Shown: positions 1-12,700 of the stretch, one piece after another
How the letters are laid out: each line of letters begins with the position of its first letter
Numbering within the stretch: position 1 is the first letter of the stretch
Assembly (NCBI GenBank): GCA_020310875.1
Contig: MU260072.1
Location: 851,001-915,000 of the forward strand
Reading direction: 5' to 3'
Length of the DNA: 64,000 nt
Source of the DNA: Ceratopteris richardii
Lineage: Eukaryota > Streptophyta > Polypodiopsida > Polypodiales > Pteridaceae
The notes under the pieces: model-generated
Database searches by the model: none
Seen by the model: the letters and a program-made list of their open reading frames with translations, nothing else
What the model was told of the DNA's origin: nothing
Made by a program: the position numbers and the translations under genes

Positions 1-235
1 AGTACAAGTGTGTTGCAATTATGTACCCTAGTCGACATAATATGCATCAATAAACATACGTTGTTGATTCATGTGTCCTTCACTTATCACCTTTTTCCCC
101 CATGTGGTGTGATGATCTATGGCATCATATAAACTGCATTGGGTATTTTCTGAAGGGTTGTTCAGACTTTTATACATCAATACATACACGCATAAATCAA
201 TACTTACACACATGGTTATATATCCATACATAAAA

Positions 236-352
236 ATAAACATACATACATACATACATGCATGCATACATTAATACATAGATACATACATACACACATA
301 CACACATACATACATACATGCATGCATACATACATACTTACATACATACATA
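236..352. repeat. (ACAT)n-type microsatellite
   Basis: Runs of ACAT and ATGC tetranucleotides with small interruptions. The same type of repeat recurs in the next tandem unit. No coding value; short open frames rich in Tyr, Met, Cys and His here are artefacts of the repeat. Confidence 0.85.
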
Positions 353-566
353 ACTATACCTAAATACATGCACACATAAATACGTCAGAAAATTTTGACT
401 CTATTGTAGTGGATCTTCGTAAGTTTACATATACACACATACATACATACATGCATGCATACATACATACTTATATACATACATAGGAATACCTAAATAC
501 ATGCACACATAAATACGTCAGAAAATTTTGACTCTATTGTAGTGGATCTTCTTAAGTTTACATAAA
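301..566. repeat. 133-bp tandem duplication
   Basis: Two copies, 301-433 and 434-566, each start in ACAT microsatellite and end in the same unique stretch (the block starting TAAATACATGCACACATAAA at 361 and again at 494, through AAGTTTACAT at 421 and 554). The copies differ at only a few positions, so the duplication is fairly young. It probably arose by slippage or unequal exchange across the microsatellite. Confidence 0.9.
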
Positions 567-2234
<1,668 letters not shown>

Positions 2235-2289
2235 AACATACGTGTGTGTGTGTATTTCAAAGCGTATGTCCCATTTTCTAAACCACAAG

Positions 2290-5200
2290 GTTCTCCATGT
2301 GATCCCATGGGAACCTCCATATCCCACAAAGTAGGGGTTGCTTATAGATTACTAGAAAATTTTACAAAGAAGGTTGATAACCCTCTCGTCTCCCTCATGT
2401 GGGACCCACTTCATTTTGATCTTCTTGTTCTCTAGAAAGAACAATATATGATGTCTAAAGGTCGGGGACTTCTTACAATTGGAAATTATTTTGCCTAAAA
2501 GGAAAAGAGACTTTTCAATCGACTAATCTTGAGGAGGGCTTCCAAAGTTGGTGCTACACCTCTCTTTCCATATTTCCCATAGAGTCTCCCCTCTTATAGT
2601 ATTCCATCATGCTTAGGAACATATGATGGCATCACCCAAAAAAGCTTGCTTCCAGTTGATTTGTCCCTATAACAACATGATTCTCTCAAGGGTCTGCTAG
2701 ACCAATATTGATTTAGGGCATGAATAAAAGAGGTGTCCCAAGTCTTCCATGCCACGAAGGCATCATTTGCACCATGGGGGGACCCCACACATTTTGTTAG
2801 CTTTTACAATGGTCTAGAGTCTAGGATGCAAGATTTTCCACATAAGCATAGAACTTTTTATCTTGATGAGGGGGTGCCATAGGGATTGGAACTTAAAGTC
2901 CCACCTCCAACAAAACCAATCCAAACACCACTTCCTATTGAGCGTGACATGAAATTTTGCATCCTTCTTAAATCTCAAAAATTTCTCAAGGCTATTGCCA
3001 TTGTGCCATCTCAGACCCTCAAGGTGAGAAGAGTTCTCAGTTCTCGAGCACTCCCAAGCATTGAATCTGCTCTGCAATAGATGCCATTCTTCATAGTCCA
3101 CTCTTTTGGTCGGATCAATGTCCTTGAATCTAATCCGTTGACAAGTCTCTTGGTTCGAGAGGTGTTTCCATAAGCAGAAGGCTTTTTTCCAAAGCTTCCT
3201 AGCTTTTTGTAGGTTCCAAGACTCCACACTTCTAATCGAAAACCAGATCCAATCATTCTGTCTAATATCAGCTACCCATTTCCAATGTTTATTGATTCCG
3301 ATAAGCTGTTTAACCTTGTTCCAACTCTTCCATAAATAATAACTCATTGCTCCATGCTTTAACCATTTTTCCACTAACTTATTGGCCATTCATTTGCTGT
3401 TTACAGTACCCAAACCACCTTGATCGTTTTGGCTAATTAATCCATTTAATTTTGGGGATACCCCTTCTCTTAGGGCCACCCATCCAAAGGAAGTTCTTGG
3501 AAATTCTATCTAGCTTGAAGATCTCTTGGTCTTTTGGTCTCCAACAGGAGAGAAAGTAAAGCATCGAGGAGAAACGGAATGTGTTAATCACCATGGCACA
3601 TCCAACCAGATTAATGTGCATAACTTTTTGGTATGTCAACTTACTCTTGAGCTTAGAGAGAGCCCAGTTCCATCGCTGCCTCATTGAAAGGTCAAATCCC
3701 ATTGAAATACATAAGAAGCAGAAGATTTGACCACTAGGGATCAATTGACAACCATGGTCTATAAGAAATTGAGGAGGATGCCCAATAATTGCCTGAAAGC
3801 AGTTTTAGAATTATTTATTTTGGATCACAAAGCCTCACAAAAGGTATTCAGACAATTCCAAAAGGTGTCAATGCTTAACGTTTCATTATGCACAAAGACA
3901 TTAGTATCATCGACAAAAAGTCTTATGATCATCTCATCTTGATTGAGAGGTAGATTAAGGCCCTAAATATGATGTAAGTGATTTTTATGGTTAACAAGGC
4001 AACTGAGGCCATTGGCCATGATAACAAAGAGAAGCGAGGCCAATAGACATCCTTGTCTGATAGAACATTTTAATCTTATCGCTTGAGAGAGTTGGCCATT
4101 GATGTTTATCTTAGTAGTTGGATTTCCCAATAGAGTAGAGATCATCTTAATGAATTTTTTGCCAAAGCCCATGTCTTTCAATGAATGGTGAATGAAGTCC
4201 CACTCGAGTATGTCATAAGCTTTGTCAAAGTCAATCTTAAGGAAGAGGACATCTTGCATTGAATCCTCAACAAAAACCAGACCTTCCCAAACATCAATGA
4301 TAGCCTTGAGGATGTACCTCCCCTTAATGAACCCTTTTTCATCCGCACTAATCTAGTCTCGAAGGTGATAGGTAATAGGATTCATAATCACCTTTGCTAG
4401 GATCTTGTAACCGGTTTGCAACATTGTAATTGGCTGCCAATTTTCAATTCTATTTTTGCTTCCTTTTTTGTGAATGAGCTTGATGACACCCTCATTGAGG
4501 CAATTGGGAAGCGGGTAAAAAGAAATAGCCTCTTGCCATACCAAACGTAAAGGAATGGCTACCACATGCTTGAAGGTCTTGAAGAACTCATTAGTAAGGC
4601 CATCCAACCTTGGGCTCTTTTGCATTAGGAAGGGAATCAATTACCTCCAGAATCTCACCATTTGAGATGGAAGCTTCACAAAGAGCTTTCAGGTTTTGTG
4701 GTGTTTCTTTGGTTGTAACACAGGAGAAATGGCCATATAGTCACATCTATGAGGAGAAAGAAGCATGGAAACCCCCAAGAGCTAGGTAAAGTGCTTGACA
4801 ATCAGTGTACTATTTTTGTCATTTGATTTGCATTCAAGCCCATCTACATTCATCTTAAAAGAATCACGGCTTTGTGGGATATGGGGGATGCCAAGGGCAC
4901 TAGTCCCATTCACTTGTAACTTCTTTTTTTTTTATAATTAAAATATGGAAGAGTAGGCCAAGGCCAAACTTCCTTTCTATGAAAAGAAAAGAATCGGTTC
5001 CTTGGATTACTTCTTTTTGAAAATGATGCACATCTCTTTAGTTAGCTTGTCCACCCTTCTAGCCCACCAATCTTTAAAGTATATTTGTAGATTCTTTCTT
5101 TGAATTTCTTCTTTGTATCTCATCATGCTTTTGATTTTTTGGAGTATAGTTTGGTATTGCGAGTGGCCTTTGTTAACTTCTACTTCCAAATGCCAAAGCC

Positions 5201-5500
5201 TCTGATAAAGATTTTACCTTCTAGCATGACGAATGGATTGAAGTTTCTTATGAGCCCTGGCTAAGATGTAGTGAGTTTATAGGACAACTCTTCCAAGAGC
5301 TAGTTGGAGAGGTGAAGGAGGCAAATGCCCTGCTCCAAGCCTCGATAATCTCACATAGGACCAAGGGGAGAGAGAAATTGGTTAGATTGGCATGAAACCA
5401 AGGGGCTTTCTTGAGACCGACGACTGGCTTGAAGGTAATTGCAATCGGGTAGTGATCAGAGATGAGCAAGTCGACTTTGGGAGAGTCAAGGGAGCCCCCA
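2290..5500 (-). pseudogene. Decayed LINE ORF2 (endonuclease, reverse transcriptase), antisense
   Basis: A degenerate relative of the intact LINE at 9789-13613, read on the minus strand. Matching segments in order are: the end of the endonuclease domain (LISDHYPIAITFKP near 5440), the linker (EIQRKNLQIYFKDWWA near 5090), the reverse transcriptase (KSPRLDGLTNEFFKTF near 4600; FLKIDFDKAYDILEWDFI near 4220; IRQGCLLASLLFVI near 4050), the thumb region (RWNWALSKLKSKLTY near 3670), the C-terminal region (RSVESWNLQKARKLWKK near 3210) and the last residues ([16 protein letters not shown] near 2390). It is broken by many stops and frameshifts. Only the last part of the endonuclease is present, so the copy is 5'-truncated near 5500. 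The 3' UTR match fades near 2300, and (AT)n follows instead of poly-A. It is interrupted at 4866-4986 by a LINE tail in the opposite orientation. Confidence 0.9.
4866..4986 (+). mobile_element. 121-bp 5'-truncated LINE tail nested in the antisense LINE
   Basis: This segment matches the 3' UTR of the intact LINE at 13639-13745 in plus orientation (CTTTGTGGGATATGGGGG, then GGGCACTAGTCCC, then GAGTAGGCC and AACTTCCTTTCTAT). It ends in an A-rich tail and splits the antisense LINE reading frame between the linker and RT parts. It is flanked by AAAAGAATC at 4857-4865 and again at 4987-4995, a 9-bp candidate target-site duplication (the A part is ambiguous with the tail). It is an extreme 5' truncation with no coding sequence. 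Confidence 0.85.
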
Positions 5501-5559
5501 TCTTTTGATGATATTGTGTGAGGTATAGCTCCTATCGAGTCTATATTTCCACAAGTTTG

Positions 5560-8500
5560 CAATGATTGTTAAAAGTACAAAGAAAGGAACTCTTTATTAC
5601 TTGCATGATAAAACCTTGCTAGGCAAGTTTATTGCTTTGGCCGAAATCCAATCACATATGGAGTGATGGCATAAAAGACTTGACCATATGAGGCAAAAAG
5701 GCCTTGATAAACTATGTAGTTTTAGTAATTTTGATGCTAAAGACTGAATGCCAATATGCAAAGCAAGTGAAGAGTTCTTATTACTCACATGTCTCTCGTA
5801 AGATGAATGTATTAGCTCTTGTTCATTCTGATGTTTTTAGCATGCTTACCAAGTATTTGGCAGGTGCACTTCACGTTATTTCTTTTGTAGACGACTTTTC
5901 TATGAAGCTTTGGTTTTATTTGTTAAAATATAAAAACATTCTTTGCTAAATTTAAGAAATTTCATTCATTTCTAACCACCCAAATAGGAAAAAAACTGAA
6001 ATGCTTGCGTATAGATAATGGGGGTTAGCTTTTAAGTGATGAATTCAACAACTTTTACACAAATTCAGGTATTAAGAGGGAGCTAACAATCCCATACAAC
6101 CCCTCATCTAATGGTTTGGCTAAAAAATTAAATAAGAAACTTTGTGAGATCCATGTTTTCCATAGCTCATCTCCCTCATGGATTATGGGGAGAGGCTTTG
6201 AAAATTGCAATAGACATTTGTAATGGATGCTCTCATGTGTCTCTCAAAGATGGCATCCCTAAAGAGGTTTGGTCTAGCATACCTGCTTCATATGACCATC
6301 TATGCATCTTTGGTTGTGATGCTTTTATGCATGTAAAACATGATTAAGAAACACGTTAGATGCAAAATCCATTCTAGGCACCTCTATGGGATATGGTGAT
6401 GAGGGTGAAATGGGTTATAGAATTTGGTTGCTTCATATGACCATCTACGCATCTTTGGTTGTGATGCTTTTATGCATGTAAAACATGAGTTAAGAGACAC
6501 GTTAGATGCAAAATCCATTCTAGGCACCTCTATGGGATATGGTGATGAGGGTGAAATGGTTTATAGAATTTGGTTACCTCGACTCAAGAAGGTAATATGT
6601 AGCCGATATGTTTTCTTTAATGAGACAAGGCGACTAAAAAAAGATTGTGCCTCTAAAAGTAACCATAAAAAGGCCAAATTTCAGCATTTATAGCCACATG
6701 AAAAATCTGAAATTTTCCCTCAAGATGCAAAACACAGTTAGAAACAATAGTGCACGAGTGGTTATTGAGCCAGATGATGTTGGAAAAGAAAATTCGATTC
6801 TTGAATGGTATATGTAGCCACCTAAAAATGCTGAAAATAAGGATGAACATGACGAACATCAGCCCATTGAATGGTGATGTTGAGATACCTTCTAATGTAG
6901 ACCCATTTCCAAAAAATATGGATCACTAGGTACGCAGGTGTATACATCCGAGGAGGAATGTATAATGATATGAACCCTCTTTGCATAATGTTATGCTATC
7001 TGATGGGGGTGAGCCTCTTAACTACAAAGAAGCAAAGTCATATGAGCTCAAGAAGAAGCGGGAGCTTGTTATGCAAGAAGAAATGGAAGCTTTGCATGGT
7101 AATGGTACTTGGGATTTGGTAAAGTTGCCCTATGGTAGGAAATCAATTCCTAACAAGTGGGTGTATAAAAAAAAAAAGTTAATGGCAAAAACAAGTATAA
7201 AGAAAGATTGGTTGCAAAGGGATATGCTCAACAAGAGGGCATATAATTTTAGGAAGTGTTCCCTCCGGTAGTTAAAATGACCACACTGCGTGTGGTGTTT
7301 GCACTAAGAGTTGCTTAAGATTTGGAATTTTACCCAATGGATGTAAAGACAAACATTTTTAAGGGTGATCTTGATGACGAACTTTACATGAAGCAACCCG
7401 AAGGCTAATTTAATTTGAGGAAAGAAAAACTTAGTATGTAAGCAAAGAAGCTTGTATGGTTTAAAGTAAGATTCTAGGCACTCGTACAAGAAATTTGATG
7501 CCTTTATGCTAAAAAATGATTTCAAAAGAAGCCAATTTTATCATTTCTTATATACTAAACACGATATAGATGGAAGTCGATCATTGTAGTGTTCTATGTG
7601 GACAATATATTGCTTGCTAGTAAGAAAAAGAGTATGCTAAGATGCTCTTCAAGAGTGGTTGAAAACTACATTGTCAATGAAAGGCCTTGCAAAACCTAAA
7701 CACATCCTTGGAATGAGGATAAAAGGTCAAAGATAGCAACACAAAGTGTATATATCGCAAGACAAATACATTGAATGAGTGTTGGAAAGATTTAACATGA
7801 TTAATGTTAAGCCTTTTCGAATGCCATTGCAGCCATATTCAAAGCTTTTCAAGGCTAATTCTCTAAGATGAAAAAGAAGTCCATTACATAGAAGATGTTC
7901 CATATGCATCACCTTGTGGATCACTAATGTATGTTATGGTTGCTACCATGTCTGACATAGCCCATGTAGTGGGAGTTGTGAACCGATTTATGGCTGATCC
8001 ACGCATGACACATTAGAATGTAGGTAAATTTATTATGAGATACTTGAAGGGGATCAAAGGTAAATGCCTATGTTATGGGAAGGAACCATTAGAATCAATT
8101 GATTTTGTGACTCTAAAATGGAAAGTGATGTGGATACTTGGAAATCCTCAAGTGGTTGTGTATTCACTCTTGTGGGAGGTGCTATTTCATAGTGACCTAG
8201 GCTGTAGAAGATAGTTACACTATTTACCAATGAGGCTGAATTTATCTCAGCCATTGAGTCTTTCAAGGAATCCATACAGTTAGCATGATTATGCACTAAA
8301 TTTGATTTGTCTATAGGGCACATATTCTTGGCTGTGATAGATAGAGTGCAATATGTGTGGCAAAGAATTCCATGTTTCATGCATGCACAAAGCATATAGA
8401 TGTGTAGGATCACTTCATCAGAGAAGTTATTGAGGATGGCATGGTTATCATGGCCAAGGTCAATACATCACAAAACTCTATAGATGCTCTCACTAAGTGT

Positions 8501-8640
8501 GTACCAAAGGCACAACATCTGTTATGCATACAAATAGTGGGAGTCTTAAAGGATCCTCCTTGGCCCTTTAACTACCTATACATATTCTTCCTACATTTTT
8601 TGGCCCCCATATGGGCCTCTATAGGCATTTAAGTCTACTT
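5560..8640 (+). pseudogene. Decayed Ty1/copia polyprotein, pre-integrase to RNase H
   Basis: Conceptual translation across several frames gives copia domains in order: GAG-pre-integrase (GTLYYLHDKT near 5587, WHKRLDHMRQKGL near 5668), integrase core (LRIDNGG near 6005, then IKRELTIPYNPSSNGLA), the integrase C-terminal part (6144-6700), reverse transcriptase (MQEEMEALHGNGTWDLVKLP near 7071; GDLDDELYMKQPEG near 7362; FYVDNILLASK near 7590) and RNase H (TNEAEFISAIESFKES near 8224, then LTKCVPKAQHLL at the end). Many stops and frameshifts are present. The RT active-site motif reads YVDN instead of YVDD. The gag and 5' LTR are missing; the region starts just beside the antisense LINE. No LTR could be delimited on the right. 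Confidence 0.85.
6285..6574. repeat. 145-bp tandem duplication inside the copia integrase
   Basis: GCTTCATATGACCATCTA at 6285 recurs at 6430, and the two 145-bp copies (6285-6429, 6430-6574) stay nearly identical to GGTTATAGAATTTGGTT or GGTTTATAGAATTTGG. 145 is not a multiple of three, so the duplication also shifts the frame. It post-dates insertion of the element. Confidence 0.9.
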
Positions 8641-8649
8641 TTAACTCCT

Positions 8650-8975
8650 TGACTAGTGGACAATGTGGACATGCCCAAATGACCAGTGAGTTCATATAAT
8701 CAACAAAATTAGGTCTCCCCACATCATATTGTGAGAGGGACTTCCATAATCATGGCTCTCTCCTTCTGCATCTTCCTCCTTGTTGCCAGTGTAGAAATCC
8801 CTCTATACTTTCCATGTCCTTTAGTGCTTCTATCTTCCTTGAGCCTTTTCAGCTCTTCTACACACCATCAAGAAGCACTCAACTTCCTCTTTCAATTCTT
8901 GGACAATCAAGAGGAAGGCCTTTGGTTCATCCAAGGATTGATTATGTGCCTTAAAAGTAGCTAGTCTTCAAAGTC
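8650..8975. other. Unassigned stretch after the copia relic
   Basis: This may contain remains of the copia 3' LTR, but no paired LTR is present for comparison. A plus-strand frame at 8731-8964 starts with a hydrophobic stretch but has no supporting context. No gene is called. Confidence 0.4.
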
Positions 8976-8979
8976 AACT

Positions 8980-9240
8980 TTCCAAATTGGATCAATGTAC
9001 TCAAATGTGATCCAATGTCCTCCATCTTAGTTCCTATAATGCTTCAACATGTGAAAAAAATTGTTCCTGATTATATTCTTTCTTTGGAGATCTCAATCTC
9101 AACTCTCTTGATACCACTTATCAAAAACCAGATGTAGTCATGTTCTCTAATTCCGACAACCATTCCAAATTGTTGTTGGTGGTGCAAAAGGGCTTCATTC
9201 TATTATACTTCTTCTATAAGCAAGACAAGATTTAATCACC
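8980..9240 (-). pseudogene. Short LINE ORF2 C-terminal fragment, antisense
   Basis: The minus-strand translation contains VVGIREHDYIWFLISGIK followed by RVE. This aligns with AAGIRQNDSIWFPIHGIR followed by SVE in the intact LINE ORF2 (about residues 960-985). The match is short and decayed and its limits are uncertain. A set of local repeats containing AAGCTACAAAAA (9300-9390) follows directly. Confidence 0.5.
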
Positions 9241-9296
9241 TCGGAGTGGCCAAGAATAGAGAGAGAGAGAAAAATCATCGAAACCTCTGGAGTCCA

Positions 9297-9672
9297 ATAA
9301 GCTACAAAAAGTCAAGGCGAATCCCATAAGCTACAAAAAAATCAATACCAATACCAAGGAGAATACCATAAGCTACAAAAAAATCCAGCTTCTCGTGAAA
9401 GAATATGATGACAACATCTACACAGGTTATCCTTGAAGTTATTGTATTTTCTTCCTTTTCACGAATTTAAAACTTGTTCTCACAAAAAGAAAAGAGAATA
9501 TCTACAAAGATGGAGATTTTGAAAACCTCCTATGCACATGATATCTTGGAAAGTTCCTATACACACAACACATCGAATTATATAGGTATAAATACGTTTT
9601 TATTAGTATAAACACTTATTGAACATATATCAATGCCAAGGATAGTCCCCAAAGCTACAAAAAATAACCAAT
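9297..9672. repeat. Local degenerate repeats with AAGCTACAAAAA core
   Basis: The motif AAGCTACAAAAA, often preceded by ACCAAGGAGAATACC-like sequence, occurs near 9300, 9330 and 9370 and again near 9652. The last copy lies downstream of the proposed LINE 5' target duplication. That leaves some doubt whether 9512-9672 is LINE leader or host sequence. Confidence 0.5.
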
Positions 9673-9792
9673 CTATTTAATCTGTACAACCGATTTCTAA
9701 GTCGGGAACAGATCCCAGCGAAAAAGAAAGATGAAGCCAAGAGAAGAAAGGACAAGGCTCCCTCCCGCAAAGAGGGATCAATACAAAAATGA
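9646..9792 (+). pseudogene. Possible C-terminal remnant of LINE ORF1
   Basis: A frame open from 9646 ends at TGA 9790-9792 and overlaps the ORF2 start (ATG 9789-9791) as ATGA. Its last residues are strongly basic (AKKKDEAKRRKDKAPSRKEG). Plant L1 elements place ORF1, an RNA-binding protein, just upstream of ORF2, so this could be the truncated end of ORF1. No zinc knuckle or RRM is visible. An alternative is a chance frame in the leader. Confidence 0.4.
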
Positions 9793-12700
9793 TTGTCATC
9801 TCGCTTAATGCTAGGGGGCTAACCGACCCCTCAAGAGCGGCCATCATTGGTCAATGGCTCCGTGACACCAGCTTAAAACCAGACATTATATGCATTCAAG
9901 AGATTAAAATTGACGGAGAAGACCTTCTGAAACGGCTCAGACAGGTTTCCTCGGCCCATGTGTGGATCCCAACAAAGCACCAGCGGGGGTCCGGTGGAAC
10001 GGCCATCGGTGTTAAACAACCCTGGCTTGATAAGCTCGAGAACTCCATTGAAGATGTAAATCACCGCTGGATTGCGGTTTCTTTTGGTGCTCCCCTCTGT
10101 GTTACTTTGGTTTCTTTATACGCCCCTAACGGGGATTTGGAGAGGCTGAACACTTGGACTTCTCTTGACTCGCTTCCTCACAACGTGATTATATGTGGAG
10201 ACTTCAACATGGTGGAGGACCCTATGGACAGATGGATGGGCAAGGGCAGGGTCATTGACAGTCGGGAGAAAGAAACGTGGGACATGACCAAACTCCACCT
10301 GGATCTGGTCGAATTCAAAGACTCGAATGGCTTTTCCTGGTCGAATCTCCAAGCGGGCGAGGATTTGAGGAAAGCTAGACTTGATAGATGCTACATCTCT
10401 CAGAGCTTTACTCATCAGTGGGGCCACCCTTCAATCACGCAACGTACTGACCTCACCATCTCCGATCACTACCCGATCGTTATCACTTTTCAACCCTCCA
10501 ACAGGACCCACAAGGCTCCGTGGTTCCATGCCGACGCTTCCACCTTCTCTCTCCCCTCAGTCCATCAAGAGATTGCCGATGTGTGGAAGGTGGCGTTCGC
10601 CTCTGGCTTGGCCCCAGCCAAGTGCTGGAGAAGTGCGGTCGACAAGTCTCGCAAGATCATGATCAGAACTAAGAAGATGCTCGAGACTGTGCGGCGGGCT
10701 CGTAGGGAAGCGCTTTACCACAGACTCTGGCGACTCGAGGAGGAAGTGAACAAAGGAAAACACCAAGCCCAGAAAGGTCTCCGAAGAATCAGAGCAGCGT
10801 TGAGATACGAGGAAGAAATACAAAGGAAAAACCTGCAAATATTCTTCAAGGAGTGGTGGGCTGGAAAAGCCGACAAACCCACCAAAGAGATGTGCAGTAT
10901 CCTTAAAAGGAAACACAACAGAGAAACGATCCCCCTACTGCAAGACCCACAGGGCAATGTTTGCAACTCGGAAGAAGATAACTTTGGCATCATCGAAGGG
11001 CACTTCACGAGCCTCCTGGGAACCTCGAACCCCCTCTCCCAACATAGAAGGGATTGCATGGCTGCAATTTCTAGGGTTTCCCCCCGGAGAATACCACCCA
11101 ACCTCCACTCCCTGCTCCATGCCCCGATCTCTGAATCAGAAATCATTGAGGTCATTGATGCCCTCCCTCTCGGCAAAAGCCCGGGACCCGACGGACTCAC
11201 TAACGAGTTCTTTAAATCCTTCAAGCTGGTGGTCGCCACCCCTCTTCGGATGGTTTGGCAAGAAGCGCTAAAATTTGGTGCTCTTCCTTCTTGTATAAAT
11301 AATGGAATTATCAAGCTGATTCACAAGAAGGGGGAAAAAAACAGAATCGAGAACTGGCGGCCAATTACGATGCTCCAAACAGGGTACAAGATTGTCGCCA
11401 AAGTCATTGCCAACAGACTTGCGTGCCACCTGAGATCTTGGCTTAGCGAGGACCAAAAAGGTTTCATCAAAGGCAGGTCCATCCTGGAAACCATTATGGA
11501 TATTTGGGAAGGTATTCAATTTGCAAATGAGTCTAATCAAGATGTGGTCTTCCTCAAGATCGACTTTGACAAAGCCTACGATAGGCTAGAATGGGACTAT
11601 ATTCTGCAGTCGCTCCAAGACCTCGGATGTAGTCAGAAATTCACCAAGATGATCGCGACCCTTCTCGGCAACGCAACGACCCAAATTAACGTTAACGGCA
11701 AACTGTCGAAGGCGATCCATCTTAAAAGATCTATTAGACAAGGGTGCCCTCTTGCCCCCCTTCTCTTTGCCATCGCCACTGAGGGGCTGAGCAGACTTGT
11801 GGCTCATCATGTGGAGGCTGGCAATATCAAAGGCCCCCAACTACCTCACGACCACAATCAAATCATCATGAGACTTTTTGCTGACGACATGAACGCGTTC
11901 GTTCACAATGATAATACCAGCCTGGAGACTTTCTGGAGGTGCCTTGATACCTTTTGTGAGGCCTCTGGATCCAAGATCAACCACAATAAGACCGCCTTTA
12001 GGGCCATCGTGGGACATCAGCCTGGCCTTCTCATTGCTCATGGCTGTCAAATCATTCCGCAGGGCCAAATCTTTCGGCTTCTTGGAATCCCCTTGGGATT
12101 TGGCGTCTCTATGGAGCAGCGATGGAACTGGGTGTTGGCCAAACTTGAAAACAAGCTCAACTACTGGAGAGGCATGCAAATCAATCTCGCTGGAAGGGCG
12201 ATGGTTATCAACACGTTCCTCCTCTCGTCTACCATCTACTTCCTTTCTTGCTGGAGACCGAATGAACAAGGCCTGTCCAAACTGAATAGCATCTGCAGAA
12301 ACTTTCTTTGGACGGGCGATCATAACAGAAGAGGGGTGCCTAAAATCAAATGGGCCATCTGCACCAGCCCTAGAGATAGCGGGGGGCTTGGCATCCTGGA
12401 CATTGGGTGTATGGCTAACAAACTGGCAGCCAAATGGATGATTAAAGCTTGGTGCAATAGGGAGGCCTCATGGGCCAAGCTGATATTCAGAAACAAAAAT
12501 GAGTTGGCCCTCACGGGGTCCCCGAACTGGAAGAACCTTGACATCATGACCCTGCTATTCTCCCCGATTCCTGTCTTCCCGAAAGGCTCCAGTCTCGTAT
12601 GCTCTCTTTGGAAGGGCTGGAATAAAGTCAAAAGCTTCACAAGAATTAGTGAGGACTGGAAGTGGGCGGCCGGAATCAGACAAAACGACTCTATCTGGTT

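Noticed and set aside
9408-9420. Alternative LINE target duplication using AACATCTACA at 9414
   Set aside because: Only 10 bp and part of it could come from the tail; the 12-bp match at 9500-9511 is better, though the 5' border stays uncertain.
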